From an uncultured Tolumonas sp. (GTDB lineage Bacteria; Pseudomonadota; Gammaproteobacteria; Enterobacterales; Aeromonadaceae): DNA of 64,000 nucleotides. A program made the position numbers and the translations under genes. Positions 9,504 through 17,969 of the stretch are shown here, in pieces (within the stretch, counting starts at the first letter, position 1; each line of letters starts with the position of its first letter). The stretch covers positions 62,001 through 126,000 of the forward strand of contig NZ_OY781373.1 of NCBI RefSeq assembly GCF_963676665.1, given 5' to 3'. The notes below the pieces were generated by a model. That model ran no database searches. It had not been told where the DNA came from and was given only the letters and a program-made list of their open reading frames with translations.

Positions 9504-10031
9504 ATGCAGATCAGAACGATATTGGTGGCAATGATGGTGGTGGTAACGGGTATGGTTAATGCAGCTGAACCGGTGCAAGGCCGTGTGGCATCAGCACCGC
9601 CTAAAGTATTCGGTTGGGTTGAAAAAGCCGTGTTGCTGCCGGGCGCTTTACCGCTGAATGTAAAAATGGATACCGGTGCCTTAACCTCGTCACTGGATGC
9701 CCGCGATCTGGAACGTTTCCGCAAAGACGGCCGTGACTGGGTACGTTTTGTCGTCGAAGTGCAAGACGACCATGATCAACCACACAGCATGAGTTATGAA
9801 CGGGAAGTACAGCGTGATGTATTACTGCGCGGTGCGGGTGGTGCCGATCATCGTCCGGCAGTATTAATGCAAATTTGTATCGGCGATCAGGTGTATGAAG
9901 AGCAATTTACCCTGCGTGACCGCGGTGATATGAAATATCCGGTCTTGATTGGCCGCCGCACCATTGAACATCTGGGCTTAATAGATGTGAAACAGCAGTA
10001 CACTGTTGAACCTAAATGTCCGGCTGGTTAA
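9504..10031 (+). CDS. Secreted RimK-linked-type aspartyl/zinc protease (RimK/LysX-like, PF05618 type)
   Basis: 175 aa with a signal peptide (MQIRTILVAMMVVVTGMVNA, then AEP). The core VKMDTGALTSSLDA near residue 54 carries the DTGA motif of retropepsin-like aspartyl proteases in the ATP-dependent zinc protease/RimK-associated family. FTLRDRGDMKYPVLIGRRTI is the second family block. GGAGG stands 5 bases before the ATG. It is a single gene divergent from the ilv operon; the substrate is not known. Confidence 0.8.
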   Translation: MQIRTILVAMMVVVTGMVNAAEPVQGRVASAPPKVFGWVEKAVLLPGALPLNVKMDTGALTSSLDARDLERFRKDGRDWVRFVVEVQDDHDQPHSMSYEREVQRDVLLRGAGGADHRPAVLMQICIGDQVYEEQFTLRDRGDMKYPVLIGRRTIEHLGLIDVKQQYTVEPKCPAG

Positions 10032-10049
10032 CGTTCTTGGGATGCAATC

Positions 10050-10874
10050 TTAACCTGGGTTTCTGGACGGTGGATTGTAATAATGCGGTTGTTGTCGTAG
10101 CAGCAACTGCAATTCACGCGGTTTCATGCCTGTCAGGGCTTGCACATCATGTATGAAGTGCGATTGATCACTAAATCCCCGCTCTAAAGCTATATCCAGC
10201 AGATTTTGCTCGGTTTGCAACGATATCTGACGCATCGTGTGGTGAAGACGAGCTAGACGCGCAAATCGTTTGGGTGTCAGTGCATAGGTTTGTTTAAAAC
10301 TACGTTCCAGATGGCGGTTACTCCAGCCGGAAACTGCGGCTAATGAATCAATGGGTGTATTGGGGCAGTAATACAGCCGTTCCATCAGTGCGTCGAGCGT
10401 GAGTCCGCTGCCAGTATGGTGGCGGCTTAATTGCTGCAGCAGGAATTGCTCAATATATAAAATCTGTTGGGGGATTTCTGATGTTGAAAGGAGTTTCTCG
10501 TGCAGTTTATCGACCGTGCAACCCCATAACTCGTGCAAAGAGCGCATTCTGTCTTGCAACTCAACGAAAGGGTTATCAGTAAAATGGCGGAATTGGCCAT
10601 TTTTAAAACGTATAGCAATGAAACCCAAATTGTCTGATGGTAGAAATCGTTCCGTTTGCTGGCGAGGGCAGACTAAATAATTTTCCGGTAATTTTTGCCC
10701 TGATATGAGTTTAGGTGCCTGGCGATAATGGAAAAAACATTCACTTCCTGTGCCGGGCATCAGCATGGGGAGCGTTGTTGAAGAGGGGATATCCCATCCC
10801 CAATATCTATCGATAAAGGGGCGAAGTTTTTTGCTCGGCTGACAATGCCAGCGATGAGGATGCCCCATCTGCAT
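10050..10874 (-). CDS. AraC-family transcriptional regulator
   Basis: 274 aa from the ATG at 10874; AGGGTGA 6 bases upstream favours this start over the ATG five codons earlier. The N-terminal half (HCQPSKKLRPFIDRYWGWDIP) is the DUF6597-like sensing domain; the C-terminal 100 residues are an AraC HTH (IDSLAAVSGWSNRHLERSFKQTYALTPKRFARLARLH, then ALERGFSDQSHFIHDVQALTGMKPRELQ). It lies just downstream of the DUF6506 gene on the same strand, separated by 42 bases, so they may be co-transcribed. Confidence 0.85.
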   Translation of the reverse strand: MQMGHPHRWHCQPSKKLRPFIDRYWGWDIPSSTTLPMLMPGTGSECFFHYRQAPKLISGQKLPENYLVCPRQQTERFLPSDNLGFIAIRFKNGQFRHFTDNPFVELQDRMRSLHELWGCTVDKLHEKLLSTSEIPQQILYIEQFLLQQLSRHHTGSGLTLDALMERLYYCPNTPIDSLAAVSGWSNRHLERSFKQTYALTPKRFARLARLHHTMRQISLQTEQNLLDIALERGFSDQSHFIHDVQALTGMKPRELQLLLRQQPHYYNPPSRNPG

Positions 10875-10916
10875 AAAAATCACCCTCATCAGTGATGGTA
10901 CATTCAGGTTGCTTGG

Positions 10917-11222
10917 TTAGCGGAATAGGTCATCCCCGCTCTTAAATCCCAGCCCGGGATGAAAATCAAAGCGCACTGCACCTACCGCAATTTTTCCTTG
11001 CACGGCGCGTTTTATGCGGGCTAACCCTTCAGCACCGAAGCCAGCACATAATTCGATCGCTATTATGCCCTCATCCAATAAAGATTTAGCGACAGTTTCT
11101 GCTTCAGCATAGTTTTTAACCGCGATAGTGGTGACTTCCACATCGCCCGTGTTGACTTGTGTCCGATGTTTTTCTGGATCCGCTTGTTCTGATACGAAGA
11201 TAAACGCAGCTTTCAATGTCAT
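10917..11222 (-). CDS. DUF6506 family protein
   Basis: 101 aa from the ATG at 11222 (MTLKAAFIFVSEQADPEKHR), with AGGA 8 bases upstream. It matches, from memory, a small family annotated DUF6506: an N-terminal strand, then TIAVKNYAEAETVAKSLLDEGIIAIELCAGFG. No catalytic residues are recognisable. The neighbouring AraC gene suggests it is that regulator's target or partner. Confidence 0.65.
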   Translation of the reverse strand: MTLKAAFIFVSEQADPEKHRTQVNTGDVEVTTIAVKNYAEAETVAKSLLDEGIIAIELCAGFGAEGLARIKRAVQGKIAVGAVRFDFHPGLGFKSGDDLFR

Positions 11223-11438
11223 GTTAATGTTCCTGTAGCGGGTGGTTATCATTAATCCAACACGATGCTAACGAGTTATCGCGCCGTCTTTATTGTAAGA
11301 AAGCGACATTATTGCTATCGGTTTGATAAAACCGTTGTAGAGAACGTTTATCCTGGTCGTTTTCCCGCCAAATCTGACGGCTGTTTTTCATGGCAGCCGT
11401 TGGTTAGTGTCAGTGCAAAATCTCATCCGGAGTTTTGC

Positions 11439-11667
11439 ATGTCACTTGCCGTTGTCTACAGCCGCGCCAGCCTTGGCGTTGATGCACCGTTAGTCTCTGT
11501 CGAAGTTCATCTCAGTAATGGTTTACCGGCCTTTAATATCGTCGGCTTGCCGGAAGCCTCGGTGAAAGAGTCGCGTGATCGGGTGCGCAGTGCCTTGATC
11601 AACGGCAACTTTGAGTTTCCTGCGAAACGGATCACCGTTAATTTAGCACCGGCTGATTTACCCAAGG
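11439..11667 (+). pseudogene. comM: comM 5' fragment (interrupted by the transposon)
   Basis: The first 76 codons of ComM/YifB (MSLAVVYSRASLGVDAPLVSVE...VNLAPADLPK). Reading on into the transposon adds only Val and a stop (GTG TGA). Joined in frame with 27692-28983 it gives 506 codons, the normal ComM length. ComM is a hexameric MCM-like helicase that drives branch migration during natural transformation. As it stands it is disrupted. Confidence 0.95.
11663..11667 (+). repeat. Target-site duplication, left copy (CAAGG)
   Basis: CAAGG directly precedes the transposon terminus TGTGAG and is repeated at 27687-27691 directly after the other terminus. In the intact gene it occurs once (CCC AAG GAA GGG). 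Five bases is the duplication length of Tn7-like elements. Confidence 0.95.
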
Positions 11668-11731
11668 TGTGAGTTACAAATTTAAATGAAAATAAATATC
11701 AAAAAATGAAAAATAACAAAAATAAATGAAA
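11668..11731 (+). repeat. Left transposon end with 20-bp-phased AAATGAAA repeats
   Basis: After the terminal TGTGAGTTACAAA, AAATGAAA occurs at 11684, 11704 and 11724, exactly 20 bases apart. Counted from the terminus, TGA falls at positions 20-22, 40-42 and 60-62. Tn7 ends carry repeated 22-bp TnsB binding sites; this is the equivalent pattern and probably marks the TnsB sites of this element. Confidence 0.7.
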
Positions 11732-11763
11732 CTTATTAGCTATTAAAGGATTTGTACTCTCTT

Positions 11764-12648
11764 TTAATTTCGAGAGCTATTGTTTCGTTGAATACAAAAT
11801 CCAGGGGCCATCTTCATGGATTCAATGTCGTAAAGTTCATCGATGTTTTTTAAAGCTAAAGGATATTGTTTGGAATCTAATTTATATGTTTTGGAGCAAT
11901 CAACTCTGAGATCATTCAACAAAAATCCAAGGCACGCTTCTGACGCAGCAATAGTTTTTTGTCCTGCACCTGGCAGGCCCAAATCTAAGAACTGGCTATC
12001 AGGATGGTTACTATTGGGGTGAGGAATAAGATGAATATTCCTGATGCGATTCCATGTTGAATCTCTTGATTTGCTAAATTTGGATGATGGTTCACCGCCT
12101 AGTGGTATAGCAGATACAACCCTTGTAAATTTGAATGTTCGATATTCACTTACTGAAAAATCATAGGCTCTAAAATACCAAGAACCACTAGATTCAAAGA
12201 GGCTGTGGGGCGATAAAATCCTTGTTTTTTTCCCTGAACTAGCAGATGAGTATTCGATTAATACTTGTTGTGAGTTGACCATTGTTCTAGTGATTGAACC
12301 AATGAGTCTCGCATCTAATTGTTGCTCAATTGTTACTTTTCCAGTCCCAAATGTCTCGACAAGAAAAGTTTCTTCAACCTTACCGTAAGCTAAATATCGT
12401 AACCCATCCTCAGCAAGATGGTTTTCTGCCGATATGAATTTTTCAGCTGCAATATAACCATTTCTTGAGCCTAGGAAGACAACTGCTTCAGGATTTATCT
12501 CTATATAAGAGGCTATTGTTCGACTAGCGGTAGCTTCTCCTATACCGAACCTACATACAATTTCTGAGCGGGTTAACTTTCCTTTGAAATGCAAAAGGAA
12601 ATCAATAAATTTGAATCTAGCTGTTTGCAGAGGGTCGACTAGCTGCAT
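11764..12648 (-). CDS. WYL-domain transcriptional repressor (BrxR/CapW-like) of the Wadjet-like operon
   Basis: 294 aa. Residues about 10-65 are a winged helix (LTRSEIVCRFGIGEATASRTIASYI). Residues about 115-190 are a WYL domain (VLIEYSSASSGKKTRILSPHSLF, then GSWYFRAYDFSVSEYRTFKFTRV). The C-terminal 90 residues fit a WCX dimerisation domain. This wHTH-WYL-WCX order is that of BrxR and CapW, dimeric repressors of anti-phage operons. It is divergent from the SMC/Toprim operon, and two copies of TATCAAATGATA lie between them, so it probably represses both directions until a ligand or DNA-damage signal relieves it (inference). Confidence 0.8.
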   Translation of the reverse strand: MQLVDPLQTARFKFIDFLLHFKGKLTRSEIVCRFGIGEATASRTIASYIEINPEAVVFLGSRNGYIAAEKFISAENHLAEDGLRYLAYGKVEETFLVETFGTGKVTIEQQLDARLIGSITRTMVNSQQVLIEYSSASSGKKTRILSPHSLFESSGSWYFRAYDFSVSEYRTFKFTRVVSAIPLGGEPSSKFSKSRDSTWNRIRNIHLIPHPNSNHPDSQFLDLGLPGAGQKTIAASEACLGFLLNDLRVDCSKTYKLDSKQYPLALKNIDELYDIESMKMAPGFCIQRNNSSRN

Positions 12649-12670
12649 ATGTCACCTATCGCTATTTTGA

Positions 12671-12682
12671 TATCAAATGATA
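12671..12682. promoter_or_regulatory. Operator 1, TATCAAATGATA, at the WYL regulator promoter
   Basis: An inverted repeat TATCA-AA-TGATA, identical to the copy at 12745-12756. It lies 23-34 bases upstream of the regulator start codon, where its own transcript would begin, consistent with autorepression. Confidence 0.65.
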
Positions 12683-12713
12683 CGATATTTTTATTTTATT
12701 TGGTGTTTTTATA

Positions 12714-12741
12714 TTGAAATTTATATAAAAAAGATTATTAA
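12714..12741 (+). promoter_or_regulatory. Candidate promoter of the Wadjet-like operon
   Basis: TTGAAA (12714-12719) and TATTAA (12736-12741) are separated by 16 bases in AT-rich DNA. The second operator starts four bases after the -10, so a bound repressor would cover the transcription start. Confidence 0.4.
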
Positions 12742-12744
12742 TGG

Positions 12745-12756
12745 TATCAAATGATA
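12745..12756. promoter_or_regulatory. Operator 2, TATCAAATGATA, at the operon start
   Basis: The second exact copy of the 12-bp inverted repeat, 74 bases from the first. It includes the most upstream ATG of the jetD-like frame (12751), which argues that translation starts further down at 12775. Confidence 0.65.
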
Positions 12757-12774
12757 TCAAAATGTGTGAGTGAT

Positions 12775-13584
12775 ATGGCATCTGAACTAATGAAATCAAT
12801 GGCTGCGATCCAGGGAGGAAGGGGGGTCGATTGGCCAAGTATGAGAAAAAGACTCCTCAAGCTTGGGGTTGAGGAATCACTTTTGAGGAAAGCGGTAGAA
12901 GTTACTCGTTACAGTGAATCTGTATACCATGTAACAATAATCAATAAGAAAAATTTTGATCAGTTAGTTAAATATGCAGAACCCATAGATAAAAGCTCCA
13001 GGTCAAAAGCTAGTCTCAGTGGCAAAACGCATAGAACCAATGTTAATGGCGCTTTATTAGTAGCATCTACATCAACTTCTGAAACTCCATACAATTATAT
13101 TTTTAGAGATAAAGAAAATTATCCTATTCCATTCAAAAAACATGCAATGATTATTGAAAATTTAGAATGTTTTTTGGAACTAAAAGCAGTTTACCAATTT
13201 ACTATTGATAAATGTGGTATCACTTATCCAGAAAATGATATTGAATTCATTTGGGCAGCAGGTAATAGTATCTCAAATAAATTAATAATACCTTATCTAA
13301 AATCATTTGAAGGAGATGTATTATGCGTTCTCGATGTTGATTTTGGAGGCCTTAAAATATATTCAAATTTAATTTCTGGTGGCTTGGATATTAATAAGAC
13401 GAAATATATTGTTCCTACAGATATTGAAGAAAGACTAAATGGTTCTCGAATAAAGTTATCAACAAAAGAGCTCGAGTGCTTAAGCCGAGTATATGGAGTT
13501 TCAACGCAAACTGATAATATTATTCGAACCTTAAGATACTATGGAAAAAAATTGGAACAGGAGAGTTATCGTGCAATTCAATAA
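12775..13584 (+). CDS. JetD-like Toprim nuclease subunit of a Wadjet-like system (short form)
   Basis: 269 aa from the ATG at 12775. The C-terminal half has the DUF2220/Toprim signature: acidic motif MIIENLECFLEL (Glu about residue 128), a middle WAAGNSISNKLIIPYL, then LDVDFGGLKIYS (two Asp near residues 187 and 189), and the terminal GKKLEQES that echoes the LEQE motif of JetD. JetD is the nuclease that cleaves DNA trapped by the SMC motor. It is shorter than a typical JetD (roughly 380-400 aa), mainly at the N-terminus. It lies first in the operon and overlaps the SMC gene by 14 bases. An upstream ATG at 12751 is inside the operator. Confidence 0.75.
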   Translation: MASELMKSMAAIQGGRGVDWPSMRKRLLKLGVEESLLRKAVEVTRYSESVYHVTIINKKNFDQLVKYAEPIDKSSRSKASLSGKTHRTNVNGALLVASTSTSETPYNYIFRDKENYPIPFKKHAMIIENLECFLELKAVYQFTIDKCGITYPENDIEFIWAAGNSISNKLIIPYLKSFEGDVLCVLDVDFGGLKIYSNLISGGLDINKTKYIVPTDIEERLNGSRIKLSTKELECLSRVYGVSTQTDNIIRTLRYYGKKLEQESYRAIQ

Positions 13585-16570
13585 TGGCTTTAAATTGGAT
13601 TTACCAAGTGAATATAAAATTATAGAGCTGATTTTTATTAATAGCGGTTCTAATTATTATGTAAAATTGCCTGTTGATAATAATGCCGCATTGTATTCAG
13701 GTAATAACCAAGGAAAGACATCTACACTTGCTGCATTAAAGTTATTTTTACTACCAGAGGTAAATTTTAAAAAAAGTGCAGATAAGTTTGGTTTTGCTTC
13801 TGGTGGTGAATATTTCTCCGATATTGATTCATTTCAATATTATTTTCCTAGCTCAGAATCGTACATAATATGTAACTCTGAAAATCCTGCCTGGAGAGAT
13901 GGTTTTTGTTGGGTTCTATTTAGAACGACGGATTATGGTTATCATCGGATTGCAGTTCCACATCCTTATAGCTATATAGAACATCTATTTTGGGATGGTT
14001 CATCAAAATTAAATAATGGCATTGGCCAGTTAAGAATAGATATTAATCTTACAGAAATAAAGAAAAAACTAACTTCAAAAGAATATGGAGGAGAGTTATT
14101 TACTGACAGAACATTAATAGGAGAGGCTATTTATTCTAGAACATCAACTACAGATGATCATACTCGATTCAGTCTATTACCAATGTCGAAGAGATTTACT
14201 GCAGCAAGTGTAGATACTGTCCGAGCCCTATTAGGAATGGCATTTAGTCTTGGTAATGCATCGACTTCAACTTTACCTATGGCTATTGGATCGATTATTG
14301 ATGGAATGGGATTGAGTGTTGTTAAAGATGATGGTGTTTTTATTGACCTTGATTCGGCACTGGATGAATGGCAACGCTTAAAAAAAGAAGATGAGCGTCT
14401 ATCTTTAATTGAAGAGTTGCAACCAAAATGGAAGGAATTAAAGTTAGATAATTCTATCTATAATTCATTAAAACTAGATATAAATAAAAAATATCAAACT
14501 ATATTTTCAGCTGTATATAATAAACGAGAAGAACTAAATGCCAAATTAAAATCTTTGATAGAAGAGCTAACTATTGCCGAGAAAAATTATAATTTATCAA
14601 ATAAATCATCTATAAATGCTGAAGATAAACTCAAAACCGTGTTAGCACAACACGACGCGCAAAAAAAGATGATACATAATTTAGAAATACAACTAAAGCA
14701 AATTGAAGAGATTAGACTATATTATGGTCCTTTATGCCAAAGTGAAAGTAGAAATGACGAGGAGTTGTTAAACGTAATATTGGAAGAAATTAAATTTATT
14801 GATCAAGAAATTAAAGCACTAGAAAATGAAGGTGTTGCTCAAAATAAATTAATTAAAGTGTTATCAGATATCAAAGAAAGTCAAGACGAGCTGTTAACAC
14901 TTAAAAGAAACATTATAGAATTAGATAATGGGCAGTCATTTTTTGATAATTTAGAACAGCATTCTAGGTCTGTTCTTAGTAGCTTAAATTCCGGCTTTGC
15001 TCAAATAAACTATAAACCTACAGAGCAAGAAAAAAATATTATTTGTTCATTTACTGGCATGTTCAGTTGTGTTGATGAATGCTTGTGTTTTAATGGAGTA
15101 AAAATACCTAGCGCCAAATTTAAAGAACATGATCTAGAAATGGTTAAAAATAAAGTAAAAGATAAGATTGAAAATATAAAGAGGCAGTTAATTTTATACA
15201 ATAAAGAAAAATCGTCATTATTGGAATCATTAAAAATGAAACCCGAGGCGAGGGTAAGTAAACTTCATGAGTCTAAATGTGAATTGGATAAAGTTACCAA
15301 AAAGAAAAATATATTCGAAGGCAGATCTATATTGGCAGATAATCTTCGCGAAGCAGAATGTGAGTTAATTGAAATTAAAAAACAAGAAGAGATATTTAAA
15401 GAAAATCATGAGAAATCGATAGAAACACTAAAGGAAAGTAATAAGAAATATAAAGATACACTGTTTAGACAAAATGAAATTCAGAAACCATTAGAGCGAT
15501 TGGATTCTCAGTATAAAGAAATAGATGAATTATTATATAAGCATCAGGGAGTGATTGTTAAATACAATGAAAATGATGCCATTCAATCATCTATAGAATA
15601 CGAAGAGAGCATTATTCGGGATGAAATGCTGTTATTATCTAATAAATTAAAAGAAGTAGATTCTATTCGTGAACGTGTTCTTGAAAGATTTAGATATCTC
15701 CTAGGGAAGAATATTATACATTCCTCACCTGAAGATATTTATTCAATAAATACAACAAGGAAAATATTTCAGGATTATTTTGATTCTTTCGAAACATTAT
15801 TCAGCACTCTAGAACGATCAAGAAATAGATATATAGAACAATTGAATGCACACAATAACACAGCGGAAACATCAGCCAAAATAATAGAAAATATTAAAGG
15901 GGTCATTGAGAGTTTTATATATGAAATAAATCAACAACTGAATGGATACCATATTTCAAACTTAGATGGATTTGAAATAACTGCAGATCTTCATCCTCTA
16001 TATGTTGAGGTTGTTGAATCTATGAATAAGGTATCGTCTCATCTTAATAGCCTTTTGCCAGAGGATTTCTATAAGCAAGTTCAAAATTTTCAATCTAAGT
16101 TTTATATTAGGAAAACTGGTAAAATTGATTTATCTAAAATCATTGAAAAAGTTAGTTATCAATTTAACCGTAATGGAAAAAAAGAAGCTGTTCCGCAGTC
16201 TAATGGTACCAATTGCATGGTCAATGCGGTATTGCTAGCATTATTACTTAAACGTTTAGTTCCCGAAGATTTAGAGCTCTCGATACCAGTAATATTTGAT
16301 GAAGTTGGTAGCCTTGATGAAAGAAACCTCTACGAAATTCTCAGCGTTGTCGAAGAGCATGGTTTAACACTATTTGCTGCCAACCCTGAAGCCACGGGTG
16401 TAATTGCAAGTGTATTAGATACATATCATGACCTATCATCATTTCAAGTTTCAGATGTGGAAGTACATGGAAAAGCTGAATGGATTTATTTTTCTGGAAT
16501 GGAAGAAACATTATTTAATGTCAAAAACCATAATGATTTATCTAGTCAAATATCTATCGAGGGCAGATAG
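13571..16570 (+). CDS. JetC-like SMC/MukB-type ATPase of a Wadjet-like system
   Basis: 999 aa from the GTG at 13571, chosen because AGGAGAG stands 6 bases upstream; an ATG 30 bases earlier has no such site. Walker A is SGNNQGKTST near residue 44-53. Two long coiled-coil arms (about residues 250-440 and 540-690, rich in K, E, I and N) are separated by a hinge-like globular part. The ABC signature lies in QSNGTNCMVNAVLL near residue 878, and Walker B is IPVIFDEVGSLD near 905-915. This is the SMC motor that extrudes DNA loops in Wadjet. Strongly AT-rich codon use, unlike the host genes. Confidence 0.82.
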   Translation: MQFNNGFKLDLPSEYKIIELIFINSGSNYYVKLPVDNNAALYSGNNQGKTSTLAALKLFLLPEVNFKKSADKFGFASGGEYFSDIDSFQYYFPSSESYIICNSENPAWRDGFCWVLFRTTDYGYHRIAVPHPYSYIEHLFWDGSSKLNNGIGQLRIDINLTEIKKKLTSKEYGGELFTDRTLIGEAIYSRTSTTDDHTRFSLLPMSKRFTAASVDTVRALLGMAFSLGNASTSTLPMAIGSIIDGMGLSVVKDDGVFIDLDSALDEWQRLKKEDERLSLIEELQPKWKELKLDNSIYNSLKLDINKKYQTIFSAVYNKREELNAKLKSLIEELTIAEKNYNLSNKSSINAEDKLKTVLAQHDAQKKMIHNLEIQLKQIEEIRLYYGPLCQSESRNDEELLNVILEEIKFIDQEIKALENEGVAQNKLIKVLSDIKESQDELLTLKRNIIELDNGQSFFDNLEQHSRSVLSSLNSGFAQINYKPTEQEKNIICSFTGMFSCVDECLCFNGVKIPSAKFKEHDLEMVKNKVKDKIENIKRQLILYNKEKSSLLESLKMKPEARVSKLHESKCELDKVTKKKNIFEGRSILADNLREAECELIEIKKQEEIFKENHEKSIETLKESNKKYKDTLFRQNEIQKPLERLDSQYKEIDELLYKHQGVIVKYNENDAIQSSIEYEESIIRDEMLLLSNKLKEVDSIRERVLERFRYLLGKNIIHSSPEDIYSINTTRKIFQDYFDSFETLFSTLERSRNRYIEQLNAHNNTAETSAKIIENIKGVIESFIYEINQQLNGYHISNLDGFEITADLHPLYVEVVESMNKVSSHLNSLLPEDFYKQVQNFQSKFYIRKTGKIDLSKIIEKVSYQFNRNGKKEAVPQSNGTNCMVNAVLLALLLKRLVPEDLELSIPVIFDEVGSLDERNLYEILSVVEEHGLTLFAANPEATGVIASVLDTYHDLSSFQVSDVEVHGKAEWIYFSGMEETLFNVKNHNDLSSQISIEGR

Positions 16571-17968
16571 ATGCAAACAAATGGACAAAACACGCTTGTC
16601 ATTATGTTTCAACATGTGGACATTTTTTTTACAATGCTTGATTATTATTCTGAACAGAATAAAAGTATAGTTGGATTTAAAATATCAACTTATGAAAATG
16701 TATTAGGTTATTATTGTAATAAGCATATTCAGGATAAGAATGATAGACGAAGAATTTTAGCCGCACTATCCATTAAAAATATGGAAAAATGCGGTCTTCT
16801 TAGTCTTGTTAATGATAATAAGGGTGTGTTTTCTTTACAAAAATGCCTGCTTCAGACTATTCAGAATTTAGATTCTAAAAGAATAAGAGAGTTGGGCCAA
16901 CCAGATCTAGATATTATTTATGCTCAAATAAAATCATTATATGATTATTTTTCATCACACAATCTTATTCTTAGTCATTTTGATTCTGATGTCCTCGAAA
17001 ATCTATCGGCATTAACAGATACATTACAAGAAGTGTTTTCAAAGATTGATCATAACGTAAGAGCTTTAGAAGGTAGCTCTAAACGATTATCTGAAATAGT
17101 GGATAGTCATGATTTTAATAAGAAAATGCCGACAAAACAGGTAAATGATGCTCTCGATGAGATCATAAGAATATATAGGAGAAATATTAAGCCGACACTA
17201 ACTTTTTTAAATGAAAAAGCAATGACGAGAGATTCGTCTGCGATGTTTCTTATCAGAAAAATCCGTGAAATATTAGAAAGGACAACCTTTCATAAAGAGC
17301 TAAATAATATAATAGCTATAGAGATGAAGCTTCTTTCTTTTTCGGAAGTCATTAATGATATTAGGAGGAAATTAAGTCGGTATATAGATATGAGTGTTTC
17401 GCAAAGAAAAATTTATAATGAAATCGAAGTTCAATTTAATGATCTTAATCACATAGTTATAAGTCTGTTAGATTCAAAGCTTACAGGTAAGCAACTATCA
17501 TATGAACATGATTTTTTTAAGAAAAATAGATGTTTTACAGGTCTTAACAACTGGTTAAGGACAAGCCTGACGGCTCCAATTATTGAACTTCCTGAAAATT
17601 TCAATATAGATTTTTCCTTGGAATATATAAGAACTAAATTAGATAGAGTCGATATTCTTGAGTCAAAAAAGAGATTGCCAAGTAAAAAATCTCACAGTGT
17701 AGCAGAAAGGCGAGCTCGACAACTAAGGGTTGGAAACATAAAAATGGCTATGAAATGTTTTGATACGTCAGTGTTTATACCGGATCTCTATTTTGCAATT
17801 CATCAGCATTTTCTCGTTAATTTAAAAGACTATGAGCTTAAGGATATTTATGATGCGATCCCTTTTATTAACAAACAAATTTATAAAAAGAATACGCTTA
17901 TTCGCCGAGAAATAACACATCTGGGTAAGGTTCTAAGTTATACAGTAAAAGAACTTGGAGTTGTTTAA
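16571..17968 (+). CDS. JetA-like kleisin (MukF-type) subunit
   Basis: 465 aa, starting immediately after the SMC stop codon with GAGGGC 7 bases upstream. The N-terminal 110 residues look like winged-helix DNA/protein-binding segments; residues about 140-320 are helical with coiled-coil tendency (VFSKIDHNVRALEGSSKRLSEIVDSHDF); the C-terminus is again winged-helix-like. There is no enzymatic motif. Its size and position between the SMC gene and a small gene match the JetA/MksF kleisin, which bridges the SMC heads. The call rests mainly on operon context. Confidence 0.7.
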   Translation: MQTNGQNTLVIMFQHVDIFFTMLDYYSEQNKSIVGFKISTYENVLGYYCNKHIQDKNDRRRILAALSIKNMEKCGLLSLVNDNKGVFSLQKCLLQTIQNLDSKRIRELGQPDLDIIYAQIKSLYDYFSSHNLILSHFDSDVLENLSALTDTLQEVFSKIDHNVRALEGSSKRLSEIVDSHDFNKKMPTKQVNDALDEIIRIYRRNIKPTLTFLNEKAMTRDSSAMFLIRKIREILERTTFHKELNNIIAIEMKLLSFSEVINDIRRKLSRYIDMSVSQRKIYNEIEVQFNDLNHIVISLLDSKLTGKQLSYEHDFFKKNRCFTGLNNWLRTSLTAPIIELPENFNIDFSLEYIRTKLDRVDILESKKRLPSKKSHSVAERRARQLRVGNIKMAMKCFDTSVFIPDLYFAIHQHFLVNLKDYELKDIYDAIPFINKQIYKKNTLIRREITHLGKVLSYTVKELGVV

Positions 17969-17969
17969 A

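Noticed and set aside
12751-12774. First ATG of the jetD-like frame as translation start
   Set aside because: It is part of the 12-bp operator and probably at or before the transcription start; the ATG at 12775 is more plausible, though its ribosome binding site is weak.
13541-13570. Upstream ATG as start of the SMC gene
   Set aside because: It lies deep inside the jetD-like gene without a ribosome binding site, whereas the GTG at 13571 has AGGAGAG at good spacing.
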